NCBI GenBank assembly: GCA_035048495.1
Contig: CM068553.1
Span: 26,746,978 to 26,810,977, forward strand
Direction of reading: 5' to 3'
DNA length: 64,000 nt
From: Euptelea pleiosperma
Lineage: Eukaryota; Streptophyta; Magnoliopsida; Ranunculales; Eupteleaceae
Under the pieces are notes generated by a model, which worked only from the letters and a program-made list of their open reading frames with translations, was not told the DNA's origin and searched no databases. Below are positions 1 to 9,732 of the stretch, one piece after another. The translations under genes were made by a program, and so were the position numbers. Each line of letters starts with the position of its first letter. Position 1 is the stretch's first letter.

Positions 1-1650
1 GAATATTACCATCGATTCCTTCAATGTACATCACTTCGTCCAAAGTAGAGATTCCATTAGTAGAAATGGATCCCTTTCCTATGATATGACCAAAGCTACT
101 ATCAGCATAAATCATTTTATCACTCCCAGGAAGAACTTCAAAAGAAGTGAACATTTTCATATTCCCCGTAACATGCCTCGAACATCCACTGTCTAGTAGC
201 CAGGTGCTACCCTTAAATTGTTTCTTGCCAATGATGTTCGCATTGCACCTTAAGGGATCCTTCCTTACCCAAATAGATTTTTTTTCTGGGTGGAACCTTT
301 CTCTTGGGTTCAACCCTCTTTTGAGTCATACTACTCTGAGGGCTCTTGAGTTTTTCAAGGGATTCAATTTCCCTATTCAAAATCTTTGACCTTTTCAGTA
401 GGTCTTTCATCTTCTTAGTCAGATTATTCAAATTATGAGATATTTTATTTTCCTCTAGAAGACATTTTCCTACGCTCATTTTCTGAGTCAAGTTAACATT
501 TTTCTTAGTAAGATTATTCATCTTAGAATACGTTTGGTTTCCTTTTCTCAGTTTGAGACAGTCCTGGATAACATGACCCAAACCTTTATAATACGCACAT
601 AAGCGATTAATTTTTGTAGTTTTAATTTGGTCAATAATGGGAGTGGAAACGACTAACTTTCACAAAATGAGGGTCGAAAGTTGATATATGTTAGATTTGT
701 AACTCAAACCACTCTTATCACCATAATACTTCCCCCTTTGAAAATTCTACTAAGCTTTGTAGTGCTTGATGCAAAACAAGGCATCCCTTTTCAGTTTGAG
801 AATTTAATTCTCAAGGGATTCCTTTCCTCTCTCATAACTTTAGATTGATTCTTAGTTTTATCAAAAAAATTATTATTCTTAAATTTATCATCTCTTGGAC
901 GAAAGAATTTTCTAAATTTTTTCACAAAGAATGCCACTTCTACTTCAGACTTAACATCAGGCTATGGATCTTGAACTTTTTCAGCTCTAAGGGCTATACC
1001 CTTTGATTTCTTTGGTTGTCTCAAATTCATTTCATATGTTTATAGAGATCCAACCAATTCATCTATTTTGAGGGAGTCAACATCTTTGCTCTCCTCGATA
1101 GCTGTTACCTTTGCTTGAAATCTTTCAAACAACTAAGAATTTTTCTAACCACTTTTGGTTCAGGAATACTCTCACCCAGGTTGTGAGTAGATGTCACTGA
1201 GTTTGGCATAGAACTCAGTGAAGATCTCATTCTCCTCCATTCTTATGGATTCGAAACTAGTAGTCAGCATTTGTAATTTGGATATCTTGACTACTAACGT
1301 ACCTTTGTGGGTAATTTTTAGAATATCCCACGCTTCTTTTGCCAATGTATAGGTAAAGATCTTTTGGAACTCATTCCTATCCACCACATTAAAAATAGCG
1401 TTCAACCCTTTACTGTTTTGACAACATTCTTTGTTGTCTTCTTTAGTTCATTGGGTTCTTGGTTTCAAGATTTCTTTTTCATCCATGGTAGTAGTAGGAG
1501 GTGACCAACCATCAACTACTGACATCCAAACCCTCTCATCAATTGACTTGAGGAAAGCTCTCATTTTTGCTTTCTAGTAAGCATAATCCTCACCATCAAA
1601 TAATGGAGGTCTGGATGTATTCCACCTTCTCTTTACATTTTCAAGAATAT
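1..1650 (-). pseudogene. copia gag-protease fragment
   Basis: The minus-strand translation begins near 1640 with RPPLFDGEDYAY, the conserved N terminus of copia gag, followed by a stop where a Trp codon is expected (TGG to TAG). At 1405-1172 a gag segment reads AKEAWDILKITHKGT and KISKLQMLTTSFE, typical of this protein. A CCHC zinc knuckle near 600-555 has lost its second Cys (Tyr in its place, with the His and last Cys kept). From about 210 down to 1 the frame reads WLLDSGCSRHVTG, the aspartic protease active site with the catalytic DSG. Frameshifts and stops separate these blocks. The protein would have packaged element RNA and processed the polyprotein; as it stands it is not translatable. 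Confidence 0.85.
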
Positions 1651-1711
1651 AAAAATAACAGACTGGTTTGCAAAAACTCACTCAGGTGATTAAACCTTTA
1701 ATGAATGACCT

Positions 1712-1725
1712 GCTTAAATACCAAT
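1712..1725 (-). other. copia primer-binding site
   Basis: The minus strand reads TTGGTATTTAAGC, a degraded match to TGGTATCAGAGC, the site that pairs with the 3' end of initiator tRNA-Met in plant copia elements. It sits directly inside the LTR end ending in TTTCA, and it fixes both the LTR boundary and the element orientation. Confidence 0.65.
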
Positions 1726-3110
1726 TGAAATTTAGGCCATTCTCTTTTATCCGAATACCTAGAAGGGGGTGATTAGGTATTTAAAACTCTCTATTTAAAT
1801 AAACAACCTAATGAGATTATTGGTCCGGTAGGGGTAATCTAATCGCAAGCGACAATCCAAAATAGTTGATTGATTAAAAATGATTATCACAATCGACTCA
1901 TATTGAATATATCTCGATGATATATGGTTTCTATGTCGCTTGGGTTAATCTAACAAATATGCGGAATACAAACAATCAACACAACCACAACAGTTTTTAC
2001 GTGGAAACCTTAGCCAAGCAAAACCATTGGACCACCTTCAGACGAAAAGTATCACTAACTGGAAAGTTTCAAGTTACAGAAATTACCTATGCAGCACCGT
2101 TTCCATATAACATCCAACCTTAGCCACGACTGCCGGCGCGTCCACGTCCTTTGGCTCCATGCTATGAGTCACACCCGCGCCCTCTCAATCATGAAGCCTT
2201 TGCCTCTTGTTCATTTTGATACTCCCGAAACCTACCTTCGATCAGTACACCCTGATCTTAATTCTCATCCATCGATCTTTATCGATGATGAAGGATTCCG
2301 TACACCTTGAACTCCAACATTGTTCAAAAAGTGTTAAGGCACACGAGGTACTCTCTGGCGTACTAGGTTAAAATTCTAGTTGGAAAACCTAAGCAAAGGT
2401 GATGATCAAGCTCTAAGTTATGATCTAAAAGAAGAGAAACCTTTCAAGAATGGAAATAGAAACTAGGGTTTTTGCTCTTCAAAATGGGCAGTTCTTATTC
2501 AATGACTCTCTTGTAGTCTATCAATGTGTGTCTTGTAAAGCTCAAATTAGGCTTTACTTATAAGAGTATTGAAGCCCAAGGTTGTGCAAGTGATGGGGTA
2601 GTGGGAGCTTGAAAATCAAATTTAAAATCGAGCTATTTGAGTGGTCCAATCGATTGGACTCCAAGGTCAATCGATTGTACTGTCCATATGAGTTTCTGCT
2701 CGATGGTCCAATCAATTGTACTCAGGGTCTAATCAATTGTACTCTTATGAAGTTTTGTCCCGTATGGTCCAATCAATTGTATTAGAAGGTTCAATCTATA
2801 CTCTATCAACAGTTCTGTCCGTAGGGTCCAATCGATTGTATTCGAAGGTCCAATCGATTGGACTTCCCCTTAGTCAATTTTATGGCTCTTGCACTGCCTT
2901 GACCTGGGTCTGTCCTTTTACCAGTTTTGACCATTATATTTTATCCCTAAAATACTATTCCTATAGCCACTAAGTCACTTAGCTTCCTAAATGATCGAAC
3001 ACGATCTTCAACGGACAAAATGCAGTTACTCAAATGACTCTTGTCATCAACCATCTGATCCTTTCAATTTTTATCTTTTAGTCTTCAAGTAGTTAGAGAA
3101 GTATGCAAAC
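1726..3110 (-). repeat. LTR A, 5' LTR of minus-strand copia element
   Basis: This stretch is similar along most of its length to 3111-4629. Both share a block with the string AATACCTAGAAGGGGG, a block around CCTTAGCCAAG, an array of GTCCAATCGATTG-type motifs, and a final block containing CACGATCTT. LTR A lacks roughly the last 110 bp present at the U3 start of LTR B, so its U3 end is truncated where LTR B begins. A TATA-like CTTATAAG lies on the minus strand near 2566-2556, at the position equivalent to the TATA box of LTR B. Confidence 0.75.
2556..2870 (-). promoter_or_regulatory. U3 promoter module of LTR A
   Basis: Seven copies of a palindromic motif close to GTCCAATCGATTGGAC or GTCCAATCAATTGTAC lie between about 2646 and 2865. 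A TATA-like box (CTTATAAG, minus strand) follows about 80 bp downstream in the direction of transcription. The arrangement matches LTR B. The promoter role is inferred from the position in U3. Confidence 0.5.
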
Positions 3111-4629
3111 TAAAATAACCGGTCCGTTCTCTTTCACTCAAGAATACCTAGAAGGGGGGGTAGATTAGGTATTTAAAAATTAAAATAACCTAACACAATA
3201 TTACTGGTCTAGGTAAGGTGATTAACTCTCATGTCTCAGTTGATCGATAAAGGGATTATCTCAACCGACTCAAATCAAATATACCTCTGTGGTATATTAT
3301 CTTTTTGTCATTTGATTTAATCAAAACAATTAGCGAAACAACAATCAAACAATCCACAAGACAAAGAGTTTTTACATGGAAACCTTAGCTAAGGAAAAAC
3401 CATGGGACCACATCCAGACAGAAAGTATCACTTACTAGAAAGTTCTGAATTACAGGAGTTACCTACGCAGCTTCCAACCTTAGCCAAGGCCCACTACCGA
3501 CGTGTCCACATCCTTTGGCTCCACACTACAAATCCGCGTGCGCCCTCCAATTATGAAGCCTTTACCACTTATTCAATTTGGTACTCCCCAAACCTACCTT
3601 CAATCAGTACACCCCAATCTTATTTCTCACACGACAGTTGAAGGTGAATGATTCAGTACACCCTAAACCCCATGGTTGCTCAAGAGTGTTGAGTCACACT
3701 AGTATTACTCATGATGCTAGGTTAAGATATTAATTGGAAAACCTAGGCAGTGTCGGATCAAGCTCTCAGCTTTGATCTATGGAAGAGAAAACCTCACAAG
3801 ATAAATAATGGAAGCTGGAGCTTTTCTCCTCTAAACAAGGACTATTTTCTAAATAGAAAGCTTACTATTTTCTCTCTTGTTGTGTGTTTTGTATATCTCA
3901 AGAGTGCTATATTTATAGAAATATTGAACCCCTAGTCGTGCAAAGCATGGGGATAAGGAACCACGAAATCCAGATATGAAATTGACACATTCTACGAAGT
4001 CCAATTGATTTTACACTTGGTCCAATCGATTGTACTATAAGATGGGTTTTTGTTCGTAAAAGCAATCGATTGTACTCATGGTCCAATCGATTGGGCACTT
4101 TGGAAGTTCTATCCCGTAAGGTCCAATCGATTGGTTTTCACAGTCCAATTGATTGGTTTCACAGTCCAATCGATCGGACTTGGTCCAATCGATTGTAGAC
4201 AAGACTCCAATCGATTGTACTCTAAGAAGTTTTTATCCCATAAAGTTCAATCGTACATGCATGTCTAATTGATTGGACTTCCCTTGGTCAATATTTTTAC
4301 TACTCTTTTCACGAAATGACTAGAGTCAGTCCTTTGACTTAGTTCAACCATTAATTAGATTTTAATATCCTATTTCTATGGTCACTAAGTCTCTTACCTT
4401 CATATGCAAGCGTACACGATCTTTAATAGGCAAGAAACAGTTACTCATATGACTCATGTCGTCAATCGTTTGATTCTCGCGATCTTCGTCTTTTAGTCTT
4501 CACGTAGTCGACGAAAAATGCGTGCCACGACAACTTCGAAGCTACACTAGTGCACATAGGAATGGTTACAAGAATGTTTATGTCACACTGAATCTTTGCC
4601 AAAACTAGAATAAGAAATTATTCTTTACA
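3111..4629 (-). repeat. LTR B, 3' LTR of second minus-strand copia element
   Basis: On the minus strand the LTR starts TGTAAAGAATAAT, directly after a polypurine tract, and ends next to LTR A. Length is about 1.52 kb. A fragment with the same 3'-proximal sequence recurs at 8116-8541. It contains the motif array and a clear TATA box. Because the LTR follows the polypurine tract it is the 3' LTR of the element whose internal part lies at 4640-8115. Confidence 0.75.
3908..4285 (-). promoter_or_regulatory. U3 promoter module of LTR B
   Basis: About eleven copies of the motif occur, for example at 4020, 4063, 4081, 4121, 4143, 4163, 4183, 4206 and 4265, most with the core CAATCGATTG, which is a perfect 10 bp palindrome. 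TATAAATA follows on the minus strand at 3917-3910, about 80 bp downstream of the last motif. This is the expected order of enhancer elements and TATA box in an LTR. Function is inferred. Confidence 0.6.
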
Positions 4630-4645
4630 ATCTCCCCATTTGGCA
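4630..4645 (-). other. polypurine tract of copia element B
   Basis: The minus strand reads CCAAATGGGGAGAT immediately before the LTR start TGTAAAG. A purine-rich tract touching the 3' LTR is the plus-strand priming site for reverse transcription. A second purine-rich string (AAAAAGGGGGAG, minus) lies near 4960. Confidence 0.6.
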
Positions 4646-5159
4646 ATTCCGTGACAAAAACATTAATCATATAAAGAGTAAACAAAAAAAATTATAATCC
4701 AACCCTTTACATGATTCACTCACTGTCTCACAACCTCTCGAAGATAACAAACAGATAATGAATATTTGCTTTGATCTGTTTCCTGCACATCCACCAGCAA
4801 AACATACCACGTGTAATATCATCAGCAAAGATAGATAAGTAAAAACATGTAATGAGTTAACTATGCACATCACGTAGTAGAGAAATTGAAAAAATAATGC
4901 AACAATTTTTCTCCCCCTATCTCATGCATCTACTTGTTTAACTCTATGATTTTTCTCTCCCCCTTTTTATCATAGAATGACAAAGGTTCAAAAATTAAAG
5001 CAAATAACTAGCATTCATTGGATATCATCATGAAGAACATATGCAATGAAACATGATATATAACAAGAAGAAATACAAACATCATCAAGTCATATAATCA
5101 ACTGGTTTATACTCTGGTACAAATAAAGAAAAATATAAAGCATAGTATAACTGCAAAAT

Positions 5160-6597
5160 ACAATGAGTTTATCTGTGTACAATATTCTCAAAAACAAAAA
5201 ACAGATAACTCAAACAGATCTAGAAAAAGCTAAGTCAAAGGTCCAACTCCATCATGATGATCAGGCTCAGGGAAAGGAGGTCTCAAACCAAATCCCATCT
5301 GGGAAAACTGGTACTCCATATAGCTCTGTAAGCTGGTCAAGGTACCAGTCATTTCTTTGAAACCTGACGTCTTTCGATCCTCAATACGCTAGAGCTATTC
5401 AGACATCTTCTCCATACGATGTAAATCCCTCCTCATATGATGCAAAATGCTAATCATAAAGATACATGCTATAATGAAGAGACTCAAGCATAACTGGAGG
5501 TCTCATCTCTGGTTTAGCCTGCTGCGGACCAAAGACTTGCTCCACTGGAGCTCCAACATCAACAAACATGTCCTCAATGCTCTCATCACTAGCCACCTCC
5601 TGAGGAACACCTTGAACAACCCGTCAGACCTGAGATCTGCTCTTACGTATAGTAGAGCGTCCAATAGGTCCCATCGGTCTAGCGACCTCCTCAGTGTCAG
5701 ATATGGGCACATCAAGATGTAGGAGGATAGCACTGACCAGTAAATGATACGGGAGACACAGATGATGAACCAAATTGTTTCCAGCCTGGATAATGGCTTG
5801 AAACATGAATAAAGGAAGATCAATAGGAAAACCAATGCCAAGATGGTAAAGAAGCTGGAGTCTATCCATGTTCACCTGGGCTCCATGACTAGGTGGATCG
5901 ATGTTGTACCCACAAACTGTTTGTAACAACCGATACTCAGGGAGAAGACTACTGAATGGGATATCAGAAACCCACTCAAACGAAGCGCTACACAAGAGCT
6001 CTCAAGGAGTGGTCATCTGTCTAGAACAAGGAAGATACTCGATAGGAGCTGTATGGCGAGGAATATCAAGAATAGTGGCTATCAAGTCAGGAGTAATAGT
6101 CATGGGTACTCTAGAGACATAAGTCTGAAAGGATAACTGACTCGGATCACTATACTAGACAACATGAAGATTTGCATAAAATCTGAATCAGTGTAGGATA
6201 ATATAGACCACTCATCCGAAGAATAGGTAACCACTGTATGGATGAAAAAATTGAGTGGACTAAGGTACCCTGAATCTCCGCAAGGTCAACAAACCACTCG
6301 GCAGTAAAGCTCCGACGAGCAAAATGACATAAACGAATCCTATCCTCATCAGTAATAAAAAATAGGACCTGCATCACTAACCTTAGGAGAAGATGTGTGA
6401 CTTGCTCGAGCACGACCTCGATCTCTCCTGGCTCTCCAATGGCTGCGAGATGACTCGCCTCTCTCCATGGGCCAAGAAGACGGAAGTCTGTCCTCCCTCC
6501 TAGCCCGAGCAGCCTGTCTGGGCTACGAAGAACCAACGACTCCCTCCTCATCATCAGAGCGCACTACGTGCCTCTTATGTCTTTTTCCATCAGCCAT
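5160..6597 (-). pseudogene. env-like third ORF of copia element B
   Basis: Starting at the ATG at 6597 the minus strand encodes a short basic and acidic leader (MADGKRHKRHV, then RSDDEEGVV) and then, across frameshifts and stops, FITDEDRIRLCHFARRSF and AEWFVDLAEIQGT (about 6365-6240). A later segment (5995-5624) contains VCGYNIDPPSHGAQVNMDRL and LPYHLLVSAILLHLDVPI. These fit the domain usually annotated as putative plant transposon protein, found downstream of pol in some plant copia elements. Its biochemical role is unknown; the env-like label reflects position only. The ORF lies between pol remnants (lost here) and the 3' LTR. The plus-strand element at 16803 has an equivalent ORF. Confidence 0.65.
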
Positions 6598-6810
6598 GAG
6601 CACAAGAAACGGAAGGGAAAATCAAAAAAATCTTATTTTTCACATGAACTTCAAGAAAAAGAACCAATAAAGAGGGTGAAGTAGAAACAGGGGTAACAAG
6701 GATCAAATCCTCACAAAAATAATGTAGAACAGTAGATCGGGCAAGTATGATAGATTGAGAGGCGTTTGGGAGGCAGAGCAATTGATTTGAGTGAGAAATG
6801 AGCATTTTGG

Positions 6811-6880
6811 GTTTTTATACGTAGTCCAATCCATTGGCTTATTGAGCCCGATCGACTGGACTTGCCCGATCGATTGGACA
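6811..6880 (-). promoter_or_regulatory. candidate internal promoter of env-like ORF
   Basis: Three motifs of the LTR type (GTCCAATCCATTGG at 6823, CCCGATCGACTGGAC at 6847, CCCGATCGATTGGAC at 6865) lie next to a minus-strand TATA box, GTATAAAAAC at 6820-6811. The box is about 215 bp upstream of the env-like ATG at 6597. The intervening leader is pyrimidine-rich, like a 5' untranslated region. The motifs are those of the LTR U3 of the same family. A promoter function is an inference. Confidence 0.5.
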
Positions 6881-6899
6881 CACTGAGAAAAAATTTCAA

Positions 6900-8115
6900 C
6901 CAAAAATGTTTTTTAATTTTTATTTTATTTTTATAAATGCACGAATTTTCTAAGCTTCCCAAACACATCTTTTCACAAAATAATAATCATTTAAAGCTCA
7001 AGAAAAGATAAACCATCAAGATAAATTATTTAGATGAAATAGCAAATTTTTGCCCAAAATACATTAACTTGATAGGTGCTAACAATAGAGTTATTCCAAA
7101 AATCAACTTAATCATCATAGTTCGATTTTGATTTATCATTAATATTAACTCTCGAAAAGTTAGAGCATGTCACATAACACTAGTAAACATAGATTCAAAT
7201 ATTAACAAGTAATATCTCCAAGTGTTTGAGTGAACTGATTTTATACGTGGTACATGATCGATTTCAATAAAAAAAATTTATATTAATCAGAATCTAAAGG
7301 TTTCATGTATCTGACCATAAAATCCTCATTAGAGCTTATGGGGTTCTCACATAGCGCTCTTATTCAAGTGTATTTAATAATGGATACAAATTTTTTCTAG
7401 CAAATTTACTATTTTTCACTTGTAAATTTGGTAGCTTTCACGCTCCTACAATAGGGGTAGCCCTTTTAAGCAGCAAATAGAATCAGATTATACTTTTAGC
7501 AGGGCCATACAGATGGCTTTTTACATTATTTTTGAAGGTAGCTTTTTCTAAGTAAAATACTCTCAAATTGGGAAGCCAAAAATCGATTATAGTGGAGTTT
7601 CGAAATCAACTGAAGGAGGGAACACTACTAATTTGAAGTTATAATTAATAGAGGTTTATTCCAAATCCCAAAAATACAAGATCTGATACCTCTATCAGAT
7701 CCATACTCACAGAGAAAATCAGTGTGCATGTAAAGAGTTATCAGATAAAATTGTATCAATTTTCACCTAATTCAAACTAGTAATATTTGACTAATCATAA
7801 AATTAATCAAGAGATATAATACAACAATTATCAAATTTTACTTGTAATGTTAAGTCAAGGTTTTTAAGAACAATTTTACAAGTTATTGCCCATCAAATTC
7901 AAACAATATTTATCAAACAAAAACTTAATTTTCTACTTAACATCTATCCTTTTTTATTTTCTGAAAATTTTCAAGTTTTATTCTTTACAAAATAAAAACA
8001 AAATAGAAAAAATTGAAGAAAACAAAAAAAAAATTTCATCACTGGCACTCAGAATAAGAATGGAAATCAAGAAGGGATGACGAGCTCATTGTTCAGAGAG
8101 TAGGATAGGAAGATT
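6900..8115. other. AT-rich spacer of copia element B, no gene
   Basis: This stretch is strongly AT-rich and shows no recognisable domain on either strand. It occupies the place where pol should lie upstream of the env-like ORF, so pol and gag of this element have been deleted or replaced. Short reading frames here look random. Confidence 0.5.
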
Positions 8116-8640
8116 GTAGACAAGACTCCAGTCAGTTGTACTCTGAGAAGTTTATGTCCCGTAGAGTCCAATCGATTGGTTCTCACAGTACTTCCCTTAG
8201 TCAATATTTTTACTACTCTTTGTATGAAATGACTAGGGTTAGTCCTTTAACTTAGTTCAACCATTAATTATATTTTAATATCCTATTCCTATGGTCCCTA
8301 AGTCTCTTACCTTCCTATGCGAGAGTACACGATCTTTAACATGCGAGAAGTAGTTACTCAGATGACTCGTGTAGTCAACCGTTTGATTCTTGCGATCTTC
8401 GTCTTTTTGTCTTCATGTAGTCGATGAAGAATGCGTACCACGACAACTTTGAAGCTACACTAGTGCTCGTAAGAACGGTTACATAAATGTTTATGTCACA
8501 TGGAATCTTTGCAAAAACTAGAATAAGAAATTATTCTTTACACGTACCACGACATCCTCAACGCCAGTAGGAACTGTTACAATTATGTTTTATGTCAAAC
8601 AAAATATTCACCAAACTAGAATATAAAATATGCTTTACAA
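8116..8640 (-). repeat. LTR fragments related to LTR B
   Basis: Positions 8116-8541 repeat the 4198-4629 end of LTR B, including one CAATCGATTG motif, the block with CACGATCTTTAA, and the terminal TTATTCTTTACA. Positions 8542-8640 are a second, more diverged copy of the last 100 bp. Both have the same orientation as LTR B. The part next to the primer-binding site is missing, so these are truncated 5' LTR remains or insertion scars. Confidence 0.65.
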
Positions 8641-8644
8641 ATCA

Positions 8645-9732
8645 GTATGAAGATTTGGAACACATTTTAGCATACGTCATCACTCAACGGAAGTTCAATT
8701 ATCAGAATCTCGTGATGATCTTATTCGTATACATCTAAGGGTTCACTATGCAAAGCATGCAGTTCACCAGACCCTAGATAACTTTTTAGACTTAGATTTT
8801 TTTTCAAGGCAAACCTAGCCTTATTGGGAGTCCATAATGAACTTTTGGACGAGTTGGCGTCAAGATCAGCAGACCGGCTCACCACCTGAAAAGTGGGGTT
8901 GATTGGAGTCTTTTGACCCTCAACAATCGACCGACACTTTTTTGCAATCGACCGCCCCTGCCTTGTGTGTTTTTTGTTGTTGGGCCTAGCGGCCGACCGA
9001 CACTTTAGAGTGGCCGACCGCCCTTCGGACAGAAGTCTGTCTCTGAGCAGTCGACTGGCCAAAACAAGCGGTAGGGATCTTGATTTGAGTTCGTATTTTG
9101 TGCGTATTTTGGCGCACTTGGGCTGTTCAAACGGTCTTTTTAGGTCCATTTATATTGATTAGAAATATGCTTATATAATAGAACATAAACCATACAATAG
9201 ATAACACCAATCAAGCTATCTCTTTGACTCCCATTCTTTCATTGATATCACCTGAGTCGAAGAGATTTGAAATTTGTGAGAGCTTCACCTGACCAAATAA
9301 TAGTGCATCATTTTGTGAAGGCTCTATTTGTTTGAGAGACTATAGTCGGTGTGATTCCCGAATGTCATCTTCTACCAAGTAGAAGATCAACTCTGGCAGT
9401 GTGTCTATGTGGTGAATACTTCTTTGAAGATTCTCAATTTGTTTGAATTCGGCTAAAGGTAAGTATCTCTATGAATAAACTCTTTTAGATAGAATTCAAC
9501 TTTATCAAAAACTGAATATTTGAGATTAGTGGTTGACTTTTTACTCATTGTATTGAGTTGAGGATTATGGGTCCTTGAGAAATATATTTTTCTAAAATAT
9601 TACTGGCCCAGTATGACTCTCTAGGTGGAACGAGAAGTGATAGATTCTTGTATTGAATGAGTTGTGGATTGTAGATTAGCGAGAAAAGTATTTCTCTAAA
9701 TTCTATTGGCCTAGGCTGACTCTCAAGGTGAA
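8645..9732 (+). repeat. 5' LTR of plus-strand copia element, first segment
   Basis: The segment carries a motif array and a TATA box and ends where an Athila-type solo LTR begins. The remainder of the same LTR resumes at 13419 and ends at a primer-binding site at 13790. The left boundary is approximate because no partner LTR survives in the window. Two diverged direct copies of about 110 bp lie at roughly 9545-9640 and 9645-9735 (both contain a GGCC or GGCCCA string and a GACTCTC string). No protein is encoded. Confidence 0.5.
8926..9180 (+). promoter_or_regulatory. U3 promoter module of plus-strand copia LTR
   Basis: Motifs TCGACCGACAC (8927), TCGACCGCCCC (8948), GGCCGACCGACAC (8991), GGCCGACCGCCC (9013) and GTCGACTGGCC (9051) form a cluster. 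A TATA box, TATATAATA at 9172-9180, follows about 110 bp downstream. The motif sequence differs from that of the minus-strand family, but the plan is the same. Confidence 0.5.

Larger units (their letters stand above)
1..3110 (-). mobile_element. Ty1/copia element A, 5' portion, cut by window edge
   Basis: Read on the minus strand the order is LTR (3110 to 1726), a primer-binding site complementary to initiator tRNA-Met (1725 to 1712), gag, then the start of protease, which runs off the window at base 1. This is the normal 5' order of a copia element. The coding part has several in-frame stops, so it is a decayed copy. The LTR resembles the neighbouring LTR at 3111-4629, which belongs to a second, related element. 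Family placement (a lineage whose members carry an env-like third ORF) is inferred from that neighbour. Confidence 0.8.

Noticed and set aside
3999..4285. Regularly recurring 14-16 bp motif considered as a CRISPR-like array
   Set aside because: Spacing is irregular, copies vary, and the context is a plant LTR.
5163..6122. Plus-strand frames at 5163-5360, 5447-5722 and 5901-6122
   Set aside because: They are antisense to the env-like ORF, where the domain match is on the minus strand.
8721..9149. 142-codon minus-strand frame rich in Arg and Ser
   Set aside because: It reads antisense through the motif cluster of a copia LTR; composition follows the GACCGAC repeats and no domain is seen.
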